DNA from: Acidobacteriaceae bacterium
GTDB lineage: Bacteria; Acidobacteriota; Terriglobia; Terriglobales; Acidobacteriaceae
NCBI GenBank assembly: GCA_003167305.1
Contig: PMTP01000122.1
Location: forward strand, 1 to 5,020
Length of the DNA stretch: 5,020 nucleotides
Reading direction: 5' to 3'
The notes under the pieces are model-generated. The model was not told the origin of the DNA. It searched no databases and saw only the letters and a program-made list of their open reading frames with translations. Shown piece after piece: positions 1 through 5,020 of this stretch; position 1 is the stretch's first letter; each line of letters starts with the position of its first letter. The position numbers and the translations under genes are program-made.

Positions 1-243
1 ACCGGCCCTGCTGGAACGCCTGGAGCAACCGGCGCAACGGGTCCAGCCGGATCCACTGGCCCAACTGGCTTGACTGGCGCTACCGGCCCTGCCGGAACGC
101 CTGGAGCAACCGGTGCAACGGGTCCAGCCGGACCCACCGGCCCAACTGGCTTGACGGGCCTAACCGGCCCTGCCGGAACGCCTGGAGCAACCGGTGCAAC
201 GGGTCCAGCCGGACCCACCGGCCCAACTGGCTTGACGGGCCTA
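1..243 (+). repeat. 81-bp tandem repeat, at least 3 copies, within the collagen-like gene
   Basis: Three adjacent 81-bp units occupy 1-81, 82-162 and 163-243. Each encodes 27 residues (nine G-X-Y triplets). Units 2 and 3 are identical at all 81 positions. Unit 1 differs from them at 8 bases, giving only two amino-acid changes (Ser to Pro and Ala to Leu). The array touches the window edge, so the total copy number is unknown. Because the unit is a multiple of three, gain or loss of units changes stalk length without breaking the frame. Confidence 0.95.
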
Positions 244-828
244 ACCGGTCCTGCCGGTCCTGCCGGTCCCGCTGGACCCATCGGCTTGACTGGAACGACT
301 GGCGCGACCGGCCCGCAAGGCGCTGCTGGAGCGACGGGCGCCACCGGAGCGACTGGAAGCATGGGGAATCCCGGACTAACGGGCACTTCCGGCCCAGCAG
401 GCCCGCAAGGCCCCGCCGGCCCGACGGGCTTCCTTTACATGATGAGTCTTGACAATGGCACCACCATCGGTCCTTACTTCGCCGCGCCCAACGAGACCGT
501 CTCAATGTCTTCGGGCAACCTGAACTACGATGCCGGCGGATTCTTGAACGCCGTGGTCGTTCCGGGTAACTGCACGGTGAATTACTTGAAGGTTGGCACC
601 TACAACTACTACGACAACGGAGCGGACACCACCACCTTCACGGTCTTGCATAACGGAAGCGCCACAACCATGAGCTGTGTGGCTGCAACCCCCTCCGGCG
701 GCAAGGCCATCTGCAATGACACCACGCACACCTTTGCGGTGGCGGCTGGCGATACTCTCACCATCGAAATCGCACAGACAAATGACACCCCCTATGAGAT
801 GTATTCATCCGCTTTGGCTTGCCAATAA
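1..828 (+). CDS. Collagen-like repeat protein with globular C-terminal head, 5' partial
   Basis: The frame is open from base 1 to the TAA at 826-828, so the N-terminus (signal or anchor region) lies before the window; 275 residues are visible. Residues 1-143 form about 47 uninterrupted G-X-Y triplets, mostly GAT, GPT, GLT and GPA, with Thr very common in the Y position and Pro in X. Residues 144-275 (from FLYMMS) are non-collagenous, Gly/Asn/Thr-rich, probably beta-strand, with four cysteines (in NCTVN, MSCVA, AICND and the C-terminal LACQ). Bacterial collagen-like proteins of this build, such as BclA, form trimeric stalks with a jelly-roll tip. A surface or extracellular fibre is therefore likely, but the head is not assigned to a named family here. 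Thr-rich triplets are glycosylated in some bacterial collagens; that is inference in this case. Internal TTG codons occur but are not credible starts, because the repeat continues upstream of them. Confidence 0.9.
   Translation, partial: TGPAGTPGATGATGPAGSTGPTGLTGATGPAGTPGATGATGPAGPTGPTGLTGLTGPAGTPGATGATGPAGPTGPTGLTGLTGPAGPAGPAGPIGLTGTTGATGPQGAAGATGATGATGSMGNPGLTGTSGPAGPQGPAGPTGFLYMMSLDNGTTIGPYFAAPNETVSMSSGNLNYDAGGFLNAVVVPGNCTVNYLKVGTYNYYDNGADTTTFTVLHNGSATTMSCVAATPSGGKAICNDTTHTFAVAAGDTLTIEIAQTNDTPYEMYSSALACQ
247..273 (+). repeat. 9-bp tandem repeat (GPAGPAGPA coding)
   Basis: The 9-mer ggtcctgcc occurs twice (247-255 and 256-264), followed by the two-mismatch copy ggtcccgct (265-273). It encodes three successive G-P-A triplets directly after the 81-bp array. 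This is a small-scale slippage signature in the same collagen stalk. Confidence 0.8.
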
Positions 829-849
829 CCGGCGGGCCTAGGGGCGGCA

Positions 850-878
850 CGCTTGCCGGACTTATGGTCCGGCAGGCG
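850..878 (+). terminator. Strong hairpin after the collagen-like gene, terminator-like without a T-run
   Basis: Arms 850-861 and 867-878 pair over 12 bp with a single G-U wobble, around the 5-nt loop ttatg. The hairpin lies 21 bp past the collagen-like stop codon. No T-tract follows the stem, so it is not a classical intrinsic terminator; it could stabilise the mRNA end or be a REP-like palindrome. The rest of the 829-1027 gap holds nothing else I can name, and I found no convincing promoter in it for the next gene. Confidence 0.45.
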
Positions 879-1013
879 CATAACCGGCAGCCGGCGGCAG
901 AGTGATTTTCGTTGGCTGCTAAAGAAATCCAGGCACGTATGAGTCCCTAGTGTTCAACCAGGAAGGATGCCGCGGGGATTCATTCGTGGCGTGGACATCA
1001 ACGCAGTATCACG

Positions 1014-1020
1014 AAAGGAG
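1014..1020 (+). promoter_or_regulatory. Shine-Dalgarno for the tail-collar gene
   Basis: The sequence aaaggag ends 7 nt before the ATG at 1028. This fixes the start there rather than at the in-frame GTG at 950, which would add 26 residues that do not resemble the family N-terminus (family proteins begin close to a GEIR motif). Confidence 0.8.
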
Positions 1021-1027
1021 AAGAAAC

Positions 1028-1567
1028 ATGGATCCATATTTAGGCGAGATCAGGATGACCGGGTTCAATTTTGCACCCACGGGCTGGGCCCTGTGCAACG
1101 GACAAACCTTGCCGATCTCTCAATATTCCGCGTTGTTTGCGCTGCTGGGAACCACATACGGCGGCAACGGCACCACGACCTTCAATCTGCCGGACTTGCA
1201 GGGACGGGTTCCTATCCATTGGGGCAACGGGGCTGGCTTGAGCCCGTACGTGATCGGCGGAAAGGGCGGCACGGAGAACGTGACGCTGCTGAGCAACCAG
1301 ATGCCGGTACATAACCACCTGGTCAACGTGAACAATCAGCCCGGCATAAGCGCCGATCCCACCAATAATTATCTGGCCGAAACCGCCGCGCCCAATACCC
1401 GCCCCCCGGTTCTGACGCAGACGTATACCAATGCCGCGCCGACAGGCACTCTAGCGTCCGCGGCTGTATCAGTGGCCGGCGGCAATCTGCCGCACCCCAA
1501 TATCCAGCCATTCCTGACAGTGAATTTCATCATCGCCATGCAGGGCATCTTTCCCCCGCGAAGCTGA
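1028..1567 (+). CDS. Phage tail collar domain / microcystin-dependent (MdpB-like) protein
   Basis: A 179-residue protein matching, in my recollection, the COG4675 / tail-collar pattern along its full length. The N-terminus carries LGEIRM (5-10), then FAPTGWALCNGQTLPISQYS (15-34), ALLGTTYGGNG (38-48) and the collar signature TFNLPDLQGRVPIH (51-64). The middle has GGKGGTENVTL then QMPVHNH (91-97), and the C-terminus NLPHPNIQPFLTVNFIIAMQGIFP. Length and ending are typical of complete family members. In phages the collar domain is part of short tail fibres and precedes a receptor-binding region. Chromosomal members are widespread and of poorly known function; one was named for microcystin-dependent regulation in Microcystis. 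There is no signal peptide. The HNH at 95-97 resembles the HxH metal-site pattern of T4 gp12, by analogy only. It sits 45 bp before the GNAT gene, so the two are probably cotranscribed. Confidence 0.93.
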   Translation: MDPYLGEIRMTGFNFAPTGWALCNGQTLPISQYSALFALLGTTYGGNGTTTFNLPDLQGRVPIHWGNGAGLSPYVIGGKGGTENVTLLSNQMPVHNHLVNVNNQPGISADPTNNYLAETAAPNTRPPVLTQTYTNAAPTGTLASAAVSVAGGNLPHPNIQPFLTVNFIIAMQGIFPPRS

Positions 1568-1612
1568 GGAAACACCGCAAGACAACGGCAGAACTTAACT
1601 GAGAATGCACGT

Positions 1613-2164
1613 ATGACACAAGCCATAGGGCACAAAACGGCCAGTTGCTTCCTGAGACCCACGCGGGCGGAAGACGAGCAATTCCTCTTCCGGCTCTTCG
1701 CCGAGTCGCAGGAGCATCTGGCCGCTTTCCGTCCGAATGCGGAGCTTTACCGGTCGCTAATCGAGACGCAGTATCGGGGGCGCAAGCAGAGCTACTCTGC
1801 CGAATTTCCCCGCGCCGTCGATGCGATTCTTTGCCTGGAGGATGAGGCGCGGGGCACGTTGCCGGTGGGCAGAATCCTGGTTGATTGCAAGCCGGAGCGC
1901 TGGCGGATCGTTGATATTGCTGTACTGGCCACGCATCGCGGTAGAGGGCTGGGGAGCTGGGCGCTTTGGCTCTGTCAGCAGCGATGCGAAGCGGCGGGCG
2001 CGAAGCTGGCGTTGGCAGTGAGGCCGGAGAATCGCGCGCACCAGCTCTATGAGCGTCTGGGTTTTCGCGTTACGCATGAAGATTTATTGACAGTGGAAAT
2101 GGTATTGGATATTGTTAGTCTAGCCAGTCATACGCGGATAGAGCCGCTGGTTTCGGCTCTCTAA
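1613..2164 (+). CDS. GNAT family N-acetyltransferase
   Basis: A 183-residue soluble protein with the GNAT fold layout. FLRPTRAEDEQFLFRLFAES (13-32) gives strand 1 and helix 1. WRIVDIAVLATHRGRGLGSWAL (97-118) gives strand 4 plus the acetyl-CoA pyrophosphate loop (R/Q-x-x-G-x-G form, RGRGLG at 109-114). RPENRAHQLYERLGFR (137-152) is motif B with the usual YERLGF. The substrate is not recognisable. The central QYRGRKQSYSAEFP stretch and the RIVDIA strand resemble the GNAT subfamily I recall beside tail-collar genes, which fits its place here. The ATG at 1613 has no clear Shine-Dalgarno (only GAG at 1601-1603), unlike its neighbours. It may depend on translational coupling to the upstream gene, whose TGA is 45 bp away and in the same reading frame. 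No other Met start is available before the fold begins. Confidence 0.9.
   Translation: MTQAIGHKTASCFLRPTRAEDEQFLFRLFAESQEHLAAFRPNAELYRSLIETQYRGRKQSYSAEFPRAVDAILCLEDEARGTLPVGRILVDCKPERWRIVDIAVLATHRGRGLGSWALWLCQQRCEAAGAKLALAVRPENRAHQLYERLGFRVTHEDLLTVEMVLDIVSLASHTRIEPLVSAL
2087..2115 (+). promoter_or_regulatory. Sigma70-like promoter inside the GNAT 3' end
   Basis: A perfect -35 box TTGACA (2087-2092) is followed after 17 bp by TATTGT (2110-2115), a 4/6 match to the -10 consensus. Transcription would begin near 2122, about 70 nt upstream of the PEP-CTERM start codon. It could let that gene be expressed separately from the collar/GNAT pair. The call rests on sequence match only. Confidence 0.5.
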
Positions 2165-2177
2165 CAGCGGGAATATC

Positions 2178-2183
2178 GAGGAG
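2178..2183 (+). promoter_or_regulatory. Shine-Dalgarno for the PEP-CTERM gene
   Basis: The sequence gaggag ends 6 nt before the ATG at 2190. Together with the signal peptide that begins at this Met, it settles the start. Confidence 0.8.
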
Positions 2184-2189
2184 AAGAAG

Positions 2190-2774
2190 ATGAAGAAATC
2201 ATTGTTCGCATTCCTCGCATTGGCAGCGGCCCTTGCGATCGCCCCGGCCGCAAAGGCCGACTCGTTCGGCTTCATCTACACCGCTCCTGGCGGGGTCTCC
2301 GGCTCGGGCATCCTGGTCGGCACGGATCTCGGCTACAACGTTTCTTTAGCCTCCGACGAATGGCTCATCAGCAGCGTTACCGGCGGCACATTCGACGATG
2401 GCGTCAACAGTGGCCCGATCAGCCTGGTCCAGAACCCGGACACTATCAACGGCTCTCCCCAATCGGACCCATATTCGTTATTCACGTATGACGATCTGCT
2501 CTATCCGTACGGGGCCGGTGGCCAAAACCTCGATTACAACGGCCTGTTCTTCAACTTCGATGGAATGGAGCTCAACCTTTGGGAGGGAGGCTTTCCCTAC
2601 ACCGAAGGGTGGTATGAATACGACCCGGTCACTACAAATTCGAATTCTGGATCGGGGATTTTTTATATCACCCCGGAACCGGGAACTCTACTGTTGCTGA
2701 GCACGGGGCTTTTCTGTCTGGCGGGCCTGCTGTTGCGCCGGCGCGCGGCGTCCGCTTTGGTCATGAACGCATAG
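2190..2774 (+). CDS. PEP-CTERM sorting domain surface protein
   Basis: A 194-residue secreted protein. Residues 1-23 are a Sec signal peptide (MKKSLFAFLALAA..., cleavage likely after AKA before D24). The mature part, about 24-160, is rich in Gly, Asn, Asp and aromatics, has no cysteine, and is probably an all-beta extracellular domain of unknown ligand. The C-terminus carries a complete PEP-CTERM signal: PEPG at 162-165, a hydrophobic segment LLLLSTGLFCLAGLLL at about 167-182, and the basic cluster RRR at 183-185 with a 9-residue tail. In this system an exosortase (EpsH/XrtA type) recognises the tail and processes the protein at the envelope, often in exopolysaccharide or biofilm contexts. 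No exosortase is in the window, so it must be encoded elsewhere. The gene starts 25 bp after the GNAT stop and appears to have its own promoter. Confidence 0.93.
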   Translation: MKKSLFAFLALAAALAIAPAAKADSFGFIYTAPGGVSGSGILVGTDLGYNVSLASDEWLISSVTGGTFDDGVNSGPISLVQNPDTINGSPQSDPYSLFTYDDLLYPYGAGGQNLDYNGLFFNFDGMELNLWEGGFPYTEGWYEYDPVTTNSNSGSGIFYITPEPGTLLLLSTGLFCLAGLLLRRRAASALVMNA

Positions 2775-2807
2775 TCCTGTTGTCTCTTTTACCCTTCCCC
2801 GGACAAA

Positions 2808-2842
2808 GGGCGCTGAAACGCGCCCATTTCTTTGCATTTTTT
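2808..2842 (+). terminator. Rho-independent terminator between convergent genes
   Basis: A 6-bp all-GC stem (gggcgc at 2808-2813 with gcgccc at 2820-2825) encloses the loop tgaaac and is followed by T-rich sequence (atttcttt, then six Ts at 2837-2842). It lies 33 bp past the PEP-CTERM stop and 18 bp before the end of the convergent AsmA-like gene. On the opposite strand the stem is followed only by cctttgt, so it would work less well there. Confidence 0.65.
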
Positions 2843-2860
2843 CCTGGCTGCATGGATTTC

Positions 2861-4525
2861 CTACGGCTTCTCCTCCGGCTTAATGCGGTTAATACCGATG
2901 CCGAACTTCGGCTTCTCGCGAGTTCCCTCAATGTGGATTGGAACCTCGGTCCCCACACCGTCTTTCTTGAAGCGGCGGTCGACCGGCTTGAGCAGCAAGC
3001 CCTTCCAGCCGCCCACCATCTTCGAGACTGAGGCCTCCATCTTCGCGGTCCCATCAAAGTTCAGCGCTCCGCCCTCCAGGCCATAGGTGCCTTTGAGTTC
3101 GATCTTCGCTCCCGGCACGGTGTAGTCGAGCGCCGGCAGCATGATCACCCCGCCCGCCAATTGAAAGCTGCTTTCCATGTGCGAAAGGATGCTGGCCGGA
3201 TCGGTGGTCTTCAGCTCATTTGGCCGCCCCTGCCCGCGCAGGCTCAGCTCCGTGATGCGCCCCTGAATCTTGGCGCTGGTGAAGCGCGCCTTGTCCAGCG
3301 CAAACCAGCCGTCCAGCTTCAGCCGCTCATGCAGTGGCGCCGTCCCCGGCGGAATGTGCAGTTTGGTCTTCACCGTTACATCGCCGGTCAGAATCACGTT
3401 GTTTGAGCGGCTGGCCAGGCGCAGAAAATCCTCGATCCGCGCCCGGTTCACGTTGACCGTGAGCGCAATGTCGTGGCCGCCATACTGCTGCGCGCCTCCC
3501 ACCACCGCTTCCGGCACGCGCACAATCGCTCCCTGTGCGGTAAAGTGCGAGTGGCCCAGCGTTGCATCCACCGGCTCCAGCCAGGTGTCGCCATTGGTCC
3601 CGTCCACCCTTGCGTGAAAGCGCGTGGTCAGCGAGAGGGTGTTGCCATAGTGCGTCAGCCGAAAATCCGGCGTCCGGGTCTCGCCGTCCACCGTCAGATC
3701 GCGCAGCGTTCCCTGAAAGTGCCCAGTGGAGTCGAGAATCCCCGCAATCCCCTTAAAAGTGGCCAGGTCCGCGTGCTCGAAGCGGTAGTCGCCGGCCAGC
3801 GGCGACTCGCCGGGATCGGTCTTCTGCCACGGCCCAAAGCTGCCTTTGGTTTTAATCGTTCCCAGCGGCTTGGGGATGGTCAGATCGGCGTTAAAGCCTA
3901 TCGCCCCTCCAGAAGCAATGTTGGTCAGACTGACGCGCGCAATCGCAAATTCCAGCGGCAGCTTGCCCGGCTTGTCGGTTTCCATGATCAACTCGGCGCC
4001 GGTGCACTCGACTCTGTCCACGTCAAAACTCACCAGCGACACCGCGCCCCTGGGCTTGCCGGCAGCTTCGGCGCCGCCCACGCCCTCCGTAGCGGGATGC
4101 TCAAAGTGCGACCTCGGCGGCAGTTGGATGCTCAGCCCCTTCAACTCCACCACTGAAACATGAATCGGTGTACCCGGCCGGTAGCGCAGCGGCGCGTGAA
4201 AGCGAAAATCGTCGAGGCGAATCAGCGGTTCGCCGTGCCCCTCCGGAACTCCCACGCCCTCCACCTGCGCCGGCGGCCAGATGCGCAGCCCTTTGCCCTC
4301 GGCCCAGAGGCCATTGACAAGCGAGACGTGAAAGCTGTCCAGCTCCACCCGTGCGTTGAAGCGGCTTTCAAGCCCCGCCACAATGCGCGCGCGCAAATAC
4401 GGCTCCGCGCGGCGCAGCCCGAGGTCCACGACCACGGCCGTCACGGCCAGCGCGAGCAGCAGCCCGCCCGCAACCCACTTCGCCCACCCGTGCCTGCGCC
4501 AGAACGATTTCCGCTGCTCTGTCAC
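2861..4525 (-). CDS. AsmA-like envelope protein
   Basis: A 554-residue protein starting at GTG (4525-4523) and ending in TAG (2863-2861). A basic N-terminus (KSFWRRHGWAK) precedes one membrane segment at about 17-36, so the rest should be periplasmic. RARIVAGLESRFNARVELDS (45-64), with FHVSLVNGLWAEGKGLRI after it, is the AsmA-type N-terminal pattern. The body is a long run of short alternating beta strands. The C-terminal part, about 390-545, carries G-x-F/A-x-L-D-x-A-R-F strands, and YGLEGGALNFDGTAKMEASVS and GWKGLLLKPVDRRF, which resemble the AsmA C-terminal region. TamB, YhdP and YdbH of this superfamily move phospholipid between inner and outer membranes. A related envelope role is inferred, not shown. 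It is shorter than YhdP or TamB and near the length of AsmA. It has a single cysteine (C174). It is convergent to the PEP-CTERM gene and divergent from the COG1579 gene. Confidence 0.85.
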   Translation of the reverse strand: MTEQRKSFWRRHGWAKWVAGGLLLALAVTAVVVDLGLRRAEPYLRARIVAGLESRFNARVELDSFHVSLVNGLWAEGKGLRIWPPAQVEGVGVPEGHGEPLIRLDDFRFHAPLRYRPGTPIHVSVVELKGLSIQLPPRSHFEHPATEGVGGAEAAGKPRGAVSLVSFDVDRVECTGAELIMETDKPGKLPLEFAIARVSLTNIASGGAIGFNADLTIPKPLGTIKTKGSFGPWQKTDPGESPLAGDYRFEHADLATFKGIAGILDSTGHFQGTLRDLTVDGETRTPDFRLTHYGNTLSLTTRFHARVDGTNGDTWLEPVDATLGHSHFTAQGAIVRVPEAVVGGAQQYGGHDIALTVNVNRARIEDFLRLASRSNNVILTGDVTVKTKLHIPPGTAPLHERLKLDGWFALDKARFTSAKIQGRITELSLRGQGRPNELKTTDPASILSHMESSFQLAGGVIMLPALDYTVPGAKIELKGTYGLEGGALNFDGTAKMEASVSKMVGGWKGLLLKPVDRRFKKDGVGTEVPIHIEGTREKPKFGIGINRIKPEEKP

Positions 4526-4549
4526 ACCCGCCTCCCGATTGGCTATTAT
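4521..4549 (+). promoter_or_regulatory. Weak candidate promoter for the COG1579-type gene
   Basis: TATTAT (4544-4549) matches the -10 consensus at 5 of 6 positions, and gtcaca (4521-4526), 17 bp upstream, matches the -35 consensus at 4 of 6. It would give a leader of about 55 nt before the ATG at 4610. The 84-bp divergent gap must hold promoters for both flanking genes unless one is read from farther away; I found no good minus-strand candidate. Confidence 0.25.
4531..4535 (-). promoter_or_regulatory. Shine-Dalgarno supporting the GTG start of the AsmA-like gene
   Basis: On the minus strand GGAGG (4535 to 4531) lies 5 nt upstream of the GTG at 4525. This supports GTG as the true initiation codon, right before the basic N-terminus and membrane segment. 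Confidence 0.75.
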
Positions 4550-4609
4550 TGTCGCAGAGTTGCCCCATTTTCCTCATAGCCGCCCCATGCCGTAAACTTG
4601 CAAGCACGG

Positions 4610-5020
4610 ATGCTCGCGCAAATTGAAAACCTCGTAAAGCTGCAAGCGGTGGAGTTGGAGCGCACCCGCCTGGCCACTGCCTTGCGCACCCTGCCGGCGG
4701 AAGTCGCCCAGGCTGAAGCTGCGCTGGCCGCAGCCCAGAGCCAATCCGCCAAGGCTTCGGATGCCCTGAGCCGCGAGGAGTTGCTGCGCACTCGCCTGGA
4801 TCGCGAGATCGCCACCCACCGCCAGAAAGCCGCCCGCTCCCGCGTTCAGCTCGATTCCGTCAAAACTCCCGAGCAGGCCGCTGCCGTCGAGCACGAACTC
4901 AGCTTTGCCGAGGCCGAGGCCGCGCGCCTGGAAGATGAGGAGTTCGCCAGCCTGGAGCGCACCGAAGTCCAGGAGACTGCCCTCGCCGCCGCCCGCGCCC
5001 AGGTCGAGTCGCTGGCCGCC
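4610..5020 (+). CDS. COG1579-type coiled-coil / C4 zinc-ribbon protein, 3' partial
   Basis: The frame is open from ATG 4610 to the window end, giving 137 residues with no stop. An in-frame TAG at 4577-4579 limits the start. The only alternative is TTG 4598, and neither has a clear Shine-Dalgarno. The visible part is an Ala/Glu/Arg-rich coiled coil. Residues 1-75 form one long heptad-rich helix (IENLVKLQAVELERTRLA...). SVKTPEQAAAVEHELSFAEAEAARLEDE (83-110) matches, from memory, the family hallmark written roughly as VKTNKEYxALxxEIxxxxxxIxxLEDE. Family members form a helical hairpin and end in a four-cysteine zinc ribbon, which would lie beyond the window. Relatives include Chlamydia CT398 and Helicobacter HP0958, which bind sigma54. 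The role here is not known. It is transcribed divergently from the AsmA-like gene. Confidence 0.85.
   Translation, partial: MLAQIENLVKLQAVELERTRLATALRTLPAEVAQAEAALAAAQSQSAKASDALSREELLRTRLDREIATHRQKAARSRVQLDSVKTPEQAAAVEHELSFAEAEAARLEDEEFASLERTEVQETALAAARAQVESLAA

Noticed and set aside
1..243. CRISPR array
   Set aside because: The repeats are 81-bp, directly adjacent, without unique spacers, and encode collagen triplets in frame.
80..505. Long open frame on the minus strand across the collagen repeats (141 codons)
   Set aside because: It is a by-product of the GC-rich repeat on the other strand; its Arg/Gln-rich repeated product has no recognisable family and the + strand G-X-Y frame is unmistakable.
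950..1027. N-terminal extension of the collar protein from GTG 950
   Set aside because: The ATG at 1028 has a strong Shine-Dalgarno 7 nt upstream and matches the usual family N-terminus; the extra 26 residues do not.
967..1314. Alternative + frame starting at ATG 967 with an AGGAAGG just upstream
   Set aside because: It overlaps most of the collar gene in another frame, its purine stretch abuts the ATG too closely, and the product is Arg/Gly-rich without family features.
1028..2164. Prophage remnant
   Set aside because: Only a tail-collar protein is phage-like; it is intact, sits by a GNAT gene, and no integrase, terminase, capsid, lysis gene or attachment repeat is visible.
3473..4156. Long + strand open frame opposite the AsmA-like gene (227 codons)
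   Set aside because: It is antisense to a well-supported coding sequence, low in family features and typical of GC-rich shadow frames.
4546..4894. Minus-strand open frames opposite the COG1579-type gene
   Set aside because: The + strand frame has the family hallmark and a continuous coiled coil; the opposite frames are Ala/Ser/Arg-rich shadows.

Overview
The window looks like chromosomal DNA from a GC-rich Gram-negative bacterium with an outer membrane. The best guess is Acidobacteriota (Terriglobia-like). The support is a PEP-CTERM surface protein, an AsmA-type envelope protein, and the overall style of the tail-collar and zinc-ribbon genes. This placement is inference; there is no rRNA or other phylogenetic marker here.

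Layout. Positions 1-828 (+) hold the 3' part of a collagen-like gene: about 47 unbroken G-X-Y triplets, partly encoded by 81-bp tandem DNA repeats, followed by a 132-residue globular C-terminal domain. A 199-bp gap with a strong hairpin follows. Three closely spaced + strand genes come next: a phage-tail-collar / microcystin-dependent (MdpB-like) protein (1028-1567), a GNAT acetyltransferase (1613-2164) and a small PEP-CTERM protein (2190-2774). A good sigma70-like promoter lies inside the 3' end of the GNAT gene, so the PEP-CTERM gene may be expressed independently. A GC-rich hairpin with a T-rich tail separates it from a convergent AsmA-like gene (2861-4525, -). Divergent from that, a COG1579-type coiled-coil/zinc-ribbon protein starts at 4610 (+) and runs off the window end.

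How the genes may work together. The first block (collagen-like fibre, collar protein, GNAT, PEP-CTERM) reads as a surface-protein region: two fibre-type proteins, a possible modifying enzyme and an exosortase substrate. No other phage structural, integrase or lysis genes are visible, so the collar protein looks like a chromosomal fibre protein rather than prophage debris. The second block (AsmA-like, COG1579) is ordinary envelope and housekeeping content.

The most interesting candidate for an undescribed system is the collagen-like / tail-collar / GNAT cluster. The evidence for it is gene content and spacing only.
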